Both the position numbers and the translations under genes were made by a program. This document shows positions 56,944 to 64,000 of a stretch of 64,000 nucleotides of DNA, one piece after another. The stretch is taken from contig CAYYFL010000005.1 of the NCBI GenBank assembly GCA_964471325.1, forward strand, positions 1 through 64,000. The letters run 5' to 3'. The notes under the pieces are model-generated. The model saw only the letters and a list, made by a program, of their open reading frames with translations. It was not told the DNA's origin and did no database searches. Every line of letters starts with the position of its first letter. Positions within the stretch are counted from its first letter, which is position 1. This stretch comes from Velamenicoccus sp964471325. Its GTDB lineage: Bacteria; Omnitrophota; Gorgyraeia; Velamenicoccales; Velamenicoccaceae.

Positions 56944-57488
56944 GACGTCTGTCTTTGATGGTCTGTGCCGCGGCCCTTGCCTTGACCAGCTGCGGATGCG
57001 GCTATACCACCCGCGGCTATATCACCGAGGCGGGTTATAAGACGGTTTATGTCGAACCTTTTGTCAACAAGATCAACACGACCTCTGAGTATGCCGAGGG
57101 CTCACGGTTCCGTACCTATTTTCCTTTATTGGAAAACAAGATCACCAATGCCGTCGTCGACCGTTTTAATTTCGAAGGGTCCCTCAGGACCGCCCAGCGG
57201 GAAGACGCGGATCTGGTCCTTTCGGGTTCCCTGGTCAATTACCGCCGGGAAACCCTGCGTACGGCCTCGGGAGACGATAACCCTGAAGAATACCGCGTGA
57301 CGCTTTTCGTCAATATCAAGCTTGTCGAGAACAGGACCGGCAAGGTGCTCTGGGAGAAGAACGATTTCGCCGGCGATGCGACGTATTTCGTGAGCGGCAC
57401 CATGGCTACCTCGGAATCCCAGGCTGTCCAGGATGCTTCGATCGACCTTGCCCGAAGGATCGTGGAGACCACCGTTGAAGCATGGTAG
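56940..57488 (+). CDS. lptE: LPS-assembly lipoprotein LptE
   Basis: 182 residues. Lipobox ALTSC, followed by GCGYTTRGY typical of the LptE start, then IYVEPF-like VYVEPFVNKINTTSE and ENKITNAVVDRFNFEGSL. LptE plugs LptD and is required for LPS export, so the cell should have an LPS-type outer membrane. ATGA overlap with bamD; overlaps holA by seven bases. Confidence 0.86.
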   Translation: MRRLSLMVCAAALALTSCGCGYTTRGYITEAGYKTVYVEPFVNKINTTSEYAEGSRFRTYFPLLENKITNAVVDRFNFEGSLRTAQREDADLVLSGSLVNYRRETLRTASGDDNPEEYRVTLFVNIKLVENRTGKVLWEKNDFAGDATYFVSGTMATSESQAVQDASIDLARRIVETTVEAW

Positions 57489-58186
57489 CGCCAGCCGCCT
57501 ATCTATTTGTAGGCTCCGATGAGCTGCACAAGCACGAGAAACTTGAGCTCATCGCCAAAGAATTATTCCCGCCTGAACTTCGCGACCTGAACGCGACGCT
57601 TCTTTACGGCGACGACCATCAGCTCTCCCCGCAAGACTTTAAGGAATGCCTTTCTCTTTTGCCGACGGAAGGTGCCCGCGCGCGTCTCCTGGTTTTGCGC
57701 ATGGCGCACAAACTGGGGAAGTCTTTGCGGGAGGCCCTTGTCAGGAATATCGCCGCCAAACCGCAGAAGACCATTATCGTCATCGATATCCCCGAGGCGC
57801 GCGGCGATATGTCTTCTGAGACGCAGGATCTCATCAGGGCGCTCGAAGGCGCAGGCGCGCGCCTCGTGCGTTTCAAGGAAGATGTGCCGTTGAACGTCTT
57901 TGATTTGGGCCGCTGCATCACGGAACAGCAGGCCGGCCGGGCCCTGCAGATCCTTGAGGAATTGCTGCGTCATCGGGAGCGGACAGAGAAGATCCTTGGA
58001 GGGCTTTCCTGGCAGTGGGAAAGATTTTTTTCTCAAAAAAAAATCGGGCCTAAGGGGTATGCACGGGGGGTCAAGCTCATGCTCGATGCGGACCGGAAGC
58101 TCAAGTCTTCCGTATCCGCATACGCGCGTAATCACGCAATCCTGGAAATCCTGGTGGTTAAGCTTTCTTCTTTAGAGAGAGAGTAA
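57482..58186 (+). CDS. holA: DNA polymerase III delta subunit (HolA-like), short
   Basis: 234 residues, shorter than the usual 320-350. PAAYLFVGSDELHKHEKLEL is the typical start, but the Walker-like N-terminal domain is compressed. The middle has RARLLVLRMAHKLGKSLREA and the end a helical clamp-loader collar (LQILEELLRHRERTEKILGG, LMLDADRKLKSSVSAYARNH). It loads the sliding clamp. The lptE-holA-rpsT order is common, which supports the call. The 3' end overlaps rpsT on the other strand by 29 bases. Confidence 0.8.
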   Translation: MVAPAAYLFVGSDELHKHEKLELIAKELFPPELRDLNATLLYGDDHQLSPQDFKECLSLLPTEGARARLLVLRMAHKLGKSLREALVRNIAAKPQKTIIVIDIPEARGDMSSETQDLIRALEGAGARLVRFKEDVPLNVFDLGRCITEQQAGRALQILEELLRHRERTEKILGGLSWQWERFFSQKKIGPKGYARGVKLMLDADRKLKSSVSAYARNHAILEILVVKLSSLERE

Positions 58187-58421
58187 GAGAGGACTTGCGC
58201 CGGGAAGCTGTGTTTTTGTGCAGGATGCCCTTGCTGACCGCGCGGTCCAGCTTTGCGCAGACGACCTTCAACTGGGCTTTGGCTTCATCGGTCTTTCCCT
58301 GGGTTATGAGGGAGCGGAAATTCTTGATCTCTTTTTTGAGTTCCGACTTTTTCTCTGCGTTCGCCTGGGCCCTTGCTTTATCGACTCTCAGGCGTTTTAA
58401 TGCGCATTTTCTTTGTGGCAT
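58158..58421 (-). CDS. rpsT: 30S ribosomal protein S20
   Basis: 87 residues, strongly basic, three-helix bundle: LKRLRVDKARAQANAEKKSE, NFRSLITQGKTDEAKAQLK, LDRAVSKGILHKNTASRRKS. The GILHKNTASRRKSRL-like segment is diagnostic. Its end overlaps the convergent holA end. The region upstream to 58500 contains no gene. Confidence 0.95.
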   Translation of the reverse strand: MPQRKCALKRLRVDKARAQANAEKKSELKKEIKNFRSLITQGKTDEAKAQLKVVCAKLDRAVSKGILHKNTASRRKSSLTLSLKKKA

Positions 58422-58554
58422 AGCTTTTGACTCCTTATTAGACCTTTTTTAGCGGATCCGCCAAGGTTTGCGGCCGACGATAAGTAAGGGGTTTTATATC
58501 ATAGAAGGCCGCCATTGTCAATAGTAGAAAATGCCGTTGGGCGCTGTCAAGGCC

Positions 58555-60129
58555 ATGAGTGAACACAAGACGATATTCAAATCAGCCGCCGCCATCAGTG
58601 CGATGACGGTTATTTCCCGCATCACGGGGTTTGTGCGCGACGTCCTGATTGCGGGTGTTTTCGGGACAGGGCCGGCGGCCCAGGCTTTTTTCGTCGCTTT
58701 CCGCATCCCGAACATGTTCCGGGACATCCTGGGAGAGGGGGCGGGGAATGCCGCTTTTGTGCCTGTTTTCTGCGAATACCTGGCCGTCAGGAGCCGGCAG
58801 CACTTCCAGAGGCTTGTCAACAGCCTTTTTACGTTCGTTTTGTCCATTTCTTTGATCATCGCGGTCTCGGGGATCATTTTGGCCAACCCCTTGATACATG
58901 TGGTCGCGCCTGGTTTTGCGGCAGATCCCGCCAAGCTCCATCTGACCATCCGCCTGACACAGATCCTTTTTCCCTACCTTGTCCTTGTGGTTGTTTCGGC
59001 GTATTTGATGTCTGTCGCCAACGCCATGAAATCGTTTGCCGTCCCGGCGGCCTCCCCCGTTGTCTTTAACTGCGTCTTGATCGCCTGTCTGGCGCTTTTT
59101 ATCAGGCAGGATAGCTTTTTCCAGATTTACCTCTTGGCCCTGGCTACGCTTTTAGGAGGGATTGCTCAGGTCGCCATGCAGATGCCGTCTCTTATGCGCC
59201 GCGGCGTATCCCTGCGATGGCAGTCGGAGACGACGCATTTCTGGAAAGAGGAAGGCGTTGTCAAGGTGGGCCGCCTGATCGTTCCGCGCCTCGTCGGCAC
59301 GAGCATCTATCAGATGAATATTTTCGTAGATACGATCTTTGCCTCGTTGTCCGCCTATGCCGGCGAGGGGGCGATTGCGGCCGTTTATTACGCCAACAGG
59401 ATCATCCAGTTTCCTTTTGCCATTTTCGGCGTCGCCGTCTCGAATGCCGCGCTCCCGCAGATGTCCGCCCACGCGGCGCGTAAGGATGCCGCCGCCATGA
59501 ACCGGATCCTGGATGTCTGTCTCAAGAGCCTCATATTGGCGATGTTGCCTGTGGCGGTTGGGATCCTGGTTTTTGCCGGTCCGGTGGTGACGGCGGTCTT
59601 TGAGCGCGGCAGTTTCGGGGCTTATTCCGCCTCGATCACGACGACAGCGCTTTTCTTTTACGGTCTGGGTCTTGTGTCGTATGTGGGGGTGCGGTTTCTG
59701 TCTCATTTTTTCTACGCGCTCCAGGATACGCTGACGCCGGTGAAGACGTCCGCGGCCGCACTGGTTTCCAATATTGTCCTGAATGCACTTTTCATTTTTG
59801 TCTTCGGCATGAAGATCGCGGGGCTCGCTTTGGCCAGCAGCATCTCCGCATCTTTAAATTTTTATCTTTTGTATCGGCATGTCAGGCGACGCACGGGGTA
59901 CAGGATCTGTCCTCTCCTGGAAGGGCTGTTCGTGCGTGTCCTGGCGGCTTCTGCGGGATGCGCGGCCGCCGCATTCTTTGTCTGGCAGAATGTTTTTGCT
60001 TCCCGCGCCACCCTCGTTTCTCTGTGTGCCTCAGCCCTTGCGGCCTGCGTGGTCTATGTGGGATTGTTATGGCTGCTCGGCGTCGGCGAACTTAAAAGGC
60101 TTGCGTTATGGTTGATAAGGAAAAAATAA
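58555..60129 (+). CDS. murJ: Lipid II flippase MurJ
   Basis: 524 residues with about 14 membrane helices. MurJ moves lipid II across the inner membrane. Signature stretches: SAAAISAMTVISRITGFVRD, RIPNMFRDILGEGAGNAAFV, and FFYGLGLVSYVGVRFLSHFF. ATG 58555 chosen; ATG 58531 would add eight residues. The end overlaps uvrC by 22 bases. Confidence 0.93.
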   Translation: MSEHKTIFKSAAAISAMTVISRITGFVRDVLIAGVFGTGPAAQAFFVAFRIPNMFRDILGEGAGNAAFVPVFCEYLAVRSRQHFQRLVNSLFTFVLSISLIIAVSGIILANPLIHVVAPGFAADPAKLHLTIRLTQILFPYLVLVVVSAYLMSVANAMKSFAVPAASPVVFNCVLIACLALFIRQDSFFQIYLLALATLLGGIAQVAMQMPSLMRRGVSLRWQSETTHFWKEEGVVKVGRLIVPRLVGTSIYQMNIFVDTIFASLSAYAGEGAIAAVYYANRIIQFPFAIFGVAVSNAALPQMSAHAARKDAAAMNRILDVCLKSLILAMLPVAVGILVFAGPVVTAVFERGSFGAYSASITTTALFFYGLGLVSYVGVRFLSHFFYALQDTLTPVKTSAAALVSNIVLNALFIFVFGMKIAGLALASSISASLNFYLLYRHVRRRTGYRICPLLEGLFVRVLAASAGCAAAAFFVWQNVFASRATLVSLCASALAACVVYVGLLWLLGVGELKRLALWLIRKK

Positions 60130-61358
60130 GAAGTTTTCCGGATTCCCCGGGCGTCTATTTCATGAAAGACCACGCCGGTGAGATCATTTATGTCGGCAAG
60201 GCGGTTTCGCTCAAAAAAAGAGTGGCGTCCTATTTTAACCGCCGTCCCCCGGCCGCCGGTGCCGGCCTGAAGACGGACGTCATGATGTCCTATGCGGAAG
60301 ACATCTCGTATCGGCAGGTGCCGACGGAACGAGAGGCGCTGCTTCTGGAAGCCGATCTCATCAAGAAATACCAGCCCCGGTTCAATATCAGCTTAAAAGA
60401 CGACAAGAGCTATCCGTATATCGTCGTGACACACGAAACTTTCCCCCGTGTTTTTATCGGCCGCAGGCGCGGCCGCCTGATGGACGAGGCGGATCTTTTC
60501 GGCCCTTATACGAGCGCGTCTCTTTTGCGTCGGGCGCTCAAGATCCTGCGCAGGAGTTTTCCGTTCTGCAGCTGCCGCAGGTTTCCCAAAAAACCCTGCC
60601 TGAATTTTGATCTGGGGTTGTGCCCCGGTCCCTGCCAGGGCAGGATCGGCCGCAGGCGTTATCGGACGATCATCCGGTCGCTGGAGGATTTTCTGACCCA
60701 GAAAGACACGGAACTGATTGAAGACCTTTCGCGTCGCATGCAGGCACTTGTGGCCCGCGAGCGTTTTGAAGAGGCGGCGAAACTGCGCGACCAGTTGGAG
60801 GCGCTCAGCATCCTTGTTTCCATGAAAAAAAGTCCGCTCCGGGGACCGCAGAAGGAGGATGACTGGATACGGCTGGGATTGAAGAGAGAGCCCCGCCGGA
60901 TCGAAGCCTTCGATATTTCCAATACCGCAGGGGGAGAGGCCGTGGGGTCGATGGTGTCTTTTTTTGAAGGCAAGCCGGACAAGGACAATTACCGCCGTTT
61001 CCGCATCAAGGCCGTCGCCGGGATCGACGATTATGCCATGATCCGCGAGGTCGTCGGCCGCAGGTACCGGCGGCTCCTGGAGGAACGCTTGAGCCTGCCT
61101 GACCTTGTTGTTATCGACGGCGGCGCCGGCCACCTGGCGGCCGCCCAGAGGGCCTTGCGGGCAGGAGGGCTCGCGCTTCCCATCATTGCTATCGCCAAAG
61201 AGGAGGAATTGATTTATACTGGTATGCGTCCGAAGCCGCTGGCGCTGGAACGCTCCAGTCCTGTCCTGCGGCTGATCCAGGCGGTCCGCGACGAGGCGCA
61301 CCGGTTTGCCAGAAAATATCACATTCTGCTGAGAAATAAGAAGATGATGGAAGAATAA
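60108..61358 (+). CDS. uvrC: Excinuclease subunit UvrC, short form without HhH
   Basis: 416 residues against about 600 in typical UvrC. The GIY-YIG nuclease (GVYFMKDHAGEIIYVGKAVS), the EREALLLEADLIKKYQPRFN segment and the UvrB-binding UVR motif (ERFEEAAKLRDQLEALSIL) are present. So is the RNase H-like nuclease (EAFDISNTAGGEAVGSMVSF; DLVVIDGGAGHLAAAQ; RDEAHRFA). It stops right after, lacking the C-terminal tandem helix-hairpin-helix region needed by E. coli UvrC for 5' incision in some contexts. The stop is followed by unrelated repeats, so it is not a window effect. Confidence 0.9.
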   Translation: MVDKEKIRSFPDSPGVYFMKDHAGEIIYVGKAVSLKKRVASYFNRRPPAAGAGLKTDVMMSYAEDISYRQVPTEREALLLEADLIKKYQPRFNISLKDDKSYPYIVVTHETFPRVFIGRRRGRLMDEADLFGPYTSASLLRRALKILRRSFPFCSCRRFPKKPCLNFDLGLCPGPCQGRIGRRRYRTIIRSLEDFLTQKDTELIEDLSRRMQALVARERFEEAAKLRDQLEALSILVSMKKSPLRGPQKEDDWIRLGLKREPRRIEAFDISNTAGGEAVGSMVSFFEGKPDKDNYRRFRIKAVAGIDDYAMIREVVGRRYRRLLEERLSLPDLVVIDGGAGHLAAAQRALRAGGLALPIIAIAKEEELIYTGMRPKPLALERSSPVLRLIQAVRDEAHRFARKYHILLRNKKMMEE

Positions 61359-61483
61359 CGGGCGAATGACCAATGGCAAAATCCGAATGACGAATAAATG
61401 ACCAAAGAACCAATGACAAAGTTCAGGCATGGATGCATGAGAGATTGATTGGTCATTGGAAATTGGATATCGGAGTTTTAAAA

Positions 61484-61795
61484 ATGCGTCATAAATTGAC
61501 TCTTTTTCAAAAAGCCGTTTATGCGGCGACCATGGAGATCCCGCTGGGCGAGACCCGTTCTTACGCCTGGGTCGCGCGGCGTATCGGCTCACCCAAAAGC
61601 AGCCGCGCCGTGGGTAATGCGTTGAACAAAAATCCCTATGCGCCTTTTGTGCCGTGTCACCGCGTGGTTGCTTCCGACGGATCGCTCGGCGGGTTCAGGG
61701 GCGGCCTCGCCAAAAAATTAAGGCTTCTTGAGCAAGAAAGAAAATTCCGCAGGGCCAAAAAAAGTAGACATCTACCGGCTGCTCTTAAGGGATGA
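61484..61795 (+). CDS. Methylated-DNA-protein cysteine methyltransferase domain (Ogt/ATL type)
   Basis: 103 residues, the C-terminal DNA-binding domain only. The motif FVPCHRVVASDGSLGGFRGG keeps the alkyl-accepting cysteine, so it is an active-type transferase rather than an ATL protein. Helix-turn-helix with arginine finger: ARRIGSPKSSRAVGNALNKN. The start at 61484 avoids an upstream repeat-derived extension to 61433. The 61359-61483 gap contains degenerate CCAATxAC repeats. Confidence 0.88.
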   Translation: MRHKLTLFQKAVYAATMEIPLGETRSYAWVARRIGSPKSSRAVGNALNKNPYAPFVPCHRVVASDGSLGGFRGGLAKKLRLLEQERKFRRAKKSRHLPAALKG

Positions 61796-61839
61796 ACGTT
61801 ACTCCTCGCGTAAGCATCTTGGCAATATCTGTCTCGGCC

Positions 61840-61990
61840 TGCCCTCGGCCTTCGGCCAAGGGCGGCCAGACCAGCCCTCGCTCGGCCCGGAAACCGGGCC
61901 AGGTTCGGACGGGTTCCGCAGAAAGCGGAACACTGGCCCTTCAGATGGGGCCAGGTGCATCCAGATATTTCCAAGATACGCTCGGAGTTA
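61840..61990. repeat. Structured dispersed repeat, copy 2
   Basis: Same element as 23500-23715, shorter in the middle, with the same three hairpin arms and the GCATCCAGATATTTCCAAGA tail. It lies between the methyltransferase and the PilT-like gene. After it, TAATCCC/GGGATTA (62036-62058) forms a small hairpin just before the pilT ribosome-binding site. Confidence 0.75.
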
Positions 61991-62068
61991 ACCCCACAAG
62001 GGGGTAGGCCTCCGCATTCCACATGGCGGAGGGCCTAATCCCATCAGAGACGGGATTAAGGAGAGCTT

Positions 62069-63235
62069 ATGAAAATCAAAGATATCTTGCGGGTGATGTG
62101 CGACCGGGATGCCTCGGATGTTTTCCTCAAGGTCGACAATGTGCCTTACTTGCGTGTCTACGGGGAATTGGTGCCTTTGATGGATTTTCCGGTCCTGGGG
62201 GCCGCAGACCTTCAGCACATCGTTGCCGAAATTGCGGATGAGACCCACAAAAAGATGCTCCAGAATGTTTTCGATACGGATTTTGCCATGGATGCCGAAG
62301 ATTTGGGTCCTTCCTTAAGCGGAACAGGAAGACCCGCCCCTCCTGGGCTGGGCCCTTCCTTGAGCGGAACAGGAAAGCCTGTTTCCTCCGGGCTGGACCG
62401 TTTTCGCGTCAGCATCTTCATGCAGCGTGGTGTGCCGTCGATCGTCATGCGCCGCATTAAAAAAGCCGTCCCGGATTTCGACGCCCTCAATCTTCCCAAA
62501 GACGTCCTGGAGCGTCTCTCCCAGGAGAGGCGCGGCTTGATCCTCTTGACGGGTCCGGCAGGCCACGGCAAATCCACGACGATCGCCAGCATGATCGAAT
62601 ACATGAATACGACCCAGGCGAGACACATCTTGACCGTCGAGGACCCTATCGAATTTACCTTTACGGACAAGAAGAGTGTCATCAACCAGAGGGAGCTTGG
62701 CCTGGATGTTTCGTCTTATCCCGTCGCCTTAAGGCAGGTGACGCTGCAGAGCCCTGACGTCATTTTTATCGGTACGATCCGCGACCTCGACACGATGTCC
62801 GCCGCCCTCAACGCCGCGGAGATGGGTATCCTTGTTTTGAGCACCGTGCACACGGTTAACGCTGCCCAGACCGCCCAGCGCATCTTGAATTTCTTCCCGC
62901 CGCATCAGCATGCGGAGATCCGCATGCAGCTTTCGTTTTTGCTTAAAGGCGTTGTCTCCCTGCGCCTCGTGCCGCGTGCCGATGGTTCCGGCCGCGTCCC
63001 CGCCTGCGAGACGATGCTCTTGACGCCGACCATCAGCCGTCTCCTGCGCGAAGGCGCCTTTGCCGATATCACCCGTTTTCTGGAAGAAGGCGCCTTGTTC
63101 GGTATGCAGAGCTTCAAGCAGTCTTTGGCCAAACTCGTCAAAGAAGGCAAGATCGGAGTCGAGGAGGCCTATAGGTATGCCGACAGCCGCGAAGACCTGG
63201 ATCTTGAAATAAAAGGCATTAAGAGGTTGATGTGA
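62069..63235 (+). CDS. PilT-like type IV pilus ATPase with altered Walker B
   Basis: 388 residues. DASDVFLKVDNVPYLRVYGE N-terminal PilT domain; Walker A LLTGPAGHGKSTTIASMIEY; Asp box ILTVEDPIEF; His box STVHTVNAAQTAQRILNFF. Walker B reads DVIFIGTIRDLD, where PilT has VGEMRD: the catalytic glutamate is Thr. The residues before it also deviate (LRQVTLQSPD for LREDPD). A 30-residue in-frame tandem repeat is inserted at about residues 79-108. It may retain pilus-motor assembly without normal ATPase activity, or act as a regulator. Confidence 0.85.
   Translation: MKIKDILRVMCDRDASDVFLKVDNVPYLRVYGELVPLMDFPVLGAADLQHIVAEIADETHKKMLQNVFDTDFAMDAEDLGPSLSGTGRPAPPGLGPSLSGTGKPVSSGLDRFRVSIFMQRGVPSIVMRRIKKAVPDFDALNLPKDVLERLSQERRGLILLTGPAGHGKSTTIASMIEYMNTTQARHILTVEDPIEFTFTDKKSVINQRELGLDVSSYPVALRQVTLQSPDVIFIGTIRDLDTMSAALNAAEMGILVLSTVHTVNAAQTAQRILNFFPPHQHAEIRMQLSFLLKGVVSLRLVPRADGSGRVPACETMLLTPTISRLLREGAFADITRFLEEGALFGMQSFKQSLAKLVKEGKIGVEEAYRYADSREDLDLEIKGIKRLM
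62303..62392 (+). repeat. In-frame tandem repeat inside the PilT-like gene
   Basis: Two 45-base units encode LGPSLSGTGRPAPPG and LGPSLSGTGKPVSSG. The DNA contains AACAGG-AAAG-CCTGTT, a small palindrome, and shares AAGCGGAACA with the dispersed repeats at 23.6 and 61.9 kb. The insertion falls between two beta-strands of the N-terminal domain, where it should be tolerated. Confidence 0.8.
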
Positions 63236-63302
63236 AGCGGGCTATGCGTTAAAATAAGTCTTCATTTATAGCTAAATGTAAGGACAGGGATGAGTTTGAC
63301 AT

Positions 63303-64000
63303 ATGCGTGAAGATATCGCACAGAAGATAACGCTTGTCCAGGAAACCCTCGAAAGACTCCGGGGGTATCTTTGACGTCGATGACAAAGACCGTCAGATCG
63401 CCGAGCTGCAGGCGAAGATGACGGATGAGGCTTTCTGGCAGAATCCCTCGGCAGCGAATCATGTCGTCCGGAACCTCAAGGCCCTCAAGAATATCTCGGA
63501 ATCCTGGCATAAGCTCGAGCGCCGCCTCAAGGAAACATCAGAGTTGTTCCATATTTCCGGAGACGAGGGAGAGGATTTCCTGGTCCATCTTGATGCTGAT
63601 CTCAATGCCCTGAAAGAAGAGCTGGATCGCCTCGAATTTCTTACACTTTTTAGCGGCGAATATGACGCCAACAACGCAATCCTCAGCATCAATGCCGGGG
63701 CCGGCGGCACGGAATCCTGCGACTGGGTGTCGATGCTTTTGCGCATGTACACCCGCTGGGCCCAGGGGCACGGCTTTGAGGTGACGGTGACGGACATCCT
63801 CCCCGGGGAAGAGGCGGGAACCAAGAACGTGACGATGATCGTCCGCGGCGCATACGCTTACGGCTACTTGCGGCCGGAAGTTGGCGTCCACCGCCTGGTG
63901 AGGATCTCGCCCTTCGACGCCAACAAGCGGCGGCATACGTCATTTGCCTCCGTCGACGTGATCCCGGAATTCGAAGGTGATGTCGAAGTGGAGATCAGGC
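63303..64000 (+). CDS. prfB: Peptide chain release factor 2, programmed frameshift, 3' truncated
   Basis: The first frame is 23 codons ending CGG GGG TAT CTT TGA (TGA at 63372-63374). A +1 shift at CTT T resumes at GAC 63373 and reads DVDDKDRQIAEL and onward: CDWVSMLLRMYTRWAQGHGF, then INAGAGGTESCDW with the GGQ domain starting to appear (YGYLRPEVGVHRLVRISPFD). The purine-rich CCGGGGG just before is the internal Shine-Dalgarno-like stimulator known from prfB. Low RF2 promotes frameshifting, so expression is autoregulated. The gene runs off the window. Confidence 0.93.

Noticed and set aside
1..64000. Insertion sequences or transposase genes
   Set aside because: No transposase or integrase motif was recognised in any frame; the mobile signals are intron, intein, small palindromic elements and tRNA-end duplications only.

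Overview
The window reads as chromosomal DNA of an uncultured Gram-negative bacterium. LptE, a BamD-like protein, MurJ and several lipoproteins imply an outer membrane. The gene content (Rnf complex, two-subunit glycine dehydrogenase, ThyX, LOG protein, CxxC-x17-CxxC mini-proteins, abundant intergenic palindromes) would fit Candidatus Omnitrophota, but that placement is inference; no marker gene here settles it. Core genes are moderately GC-rich; the accessory stretches (prophage-like left edge, tRNA intron ORF, thyX intein, 15-20 kb islet and ars operon) look more AT-rich.

Layout. 1-2.5 kb: small translationally coupled genes of prophage character, ending before a terminator and tRNA-Thr(CGU). 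2.9-9.6 kb: an MFS exporter, a complete Rnf complex in the order C-G-D-E-A-B, and purN. 9.6-14 kb: a lipoprotein and FtsH (minus strand), then enolase and FtsB. 14.0-14.7 kb: an initiator tRNA gene split at the anticodon loop by a group I intron that encodes a PD-(D/E)XK homing endonuclease. 15-17 kb: a B12-binding radical SAM gene and three tiny genes, flanked by tRNA-end fragments and related hairpins. 17.2-20.3 kb: an arsenic operon with a DUF134 regulator, permease, thioredoxin-like protein, ACR3 and ArsC. 20.4-24 kb: a frameshifted hsp20, secreted proteins and a candidate small RNA.

24-30.3 kb (minus strand): gcvT-gcvH-gcvPA-gcvPB-lipM-lipA, a complete glycine-cleavage and lipoylation operon. 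Its leader looks like a ZTP riboswitch overlapping a terminator. Divergent from it is thyX, interrupted by an HNH-containing intein exactly in the catalytic motif. 32-36 kb: small housekeeping genes (UPF0016, LysM amidase, LdhA-type dehydrogenase, cupin, EamA, Nudix).

36-50 kb: a purine and one-carbon block (purB, purSL, LOG, purQ, purF, purM, purD, purE), then a Sua5-phosphatase fusion, rpiB, glyA and dCMP deaminase. 50.7-58.4 kb: nrdR, bifunctional nuclease, CCA/poly(A) polymerase, a macro-Nudix fusion, dusB, bamD-lptE-holA and rpsT. 58.5-64 kb: murJ, a UvrC lacking its C-terminal HhH region, an O6-alkylguanine transferase domain, a PilT-like ATPase with an altered Walker B motif, and prfB with its programmed frameshift, cut by the window end.

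Folate-linked metabolism unifies much of the window: the glycine cleavage system and GlyA supply methylene-THF, ThyX and dCMP deaminase use or feed thymidylate synthesis, and purN uses formyl-THF. The most unusual content is two self-splicing elements (tRNA intron, intein), a predicted ZTP switch on the gcv operon, and a repeat-hairpin-repeat element abutting the start codons of purB and nrdR. All assignments come from reading the sequence and recalled family knowledge; no database search was run.
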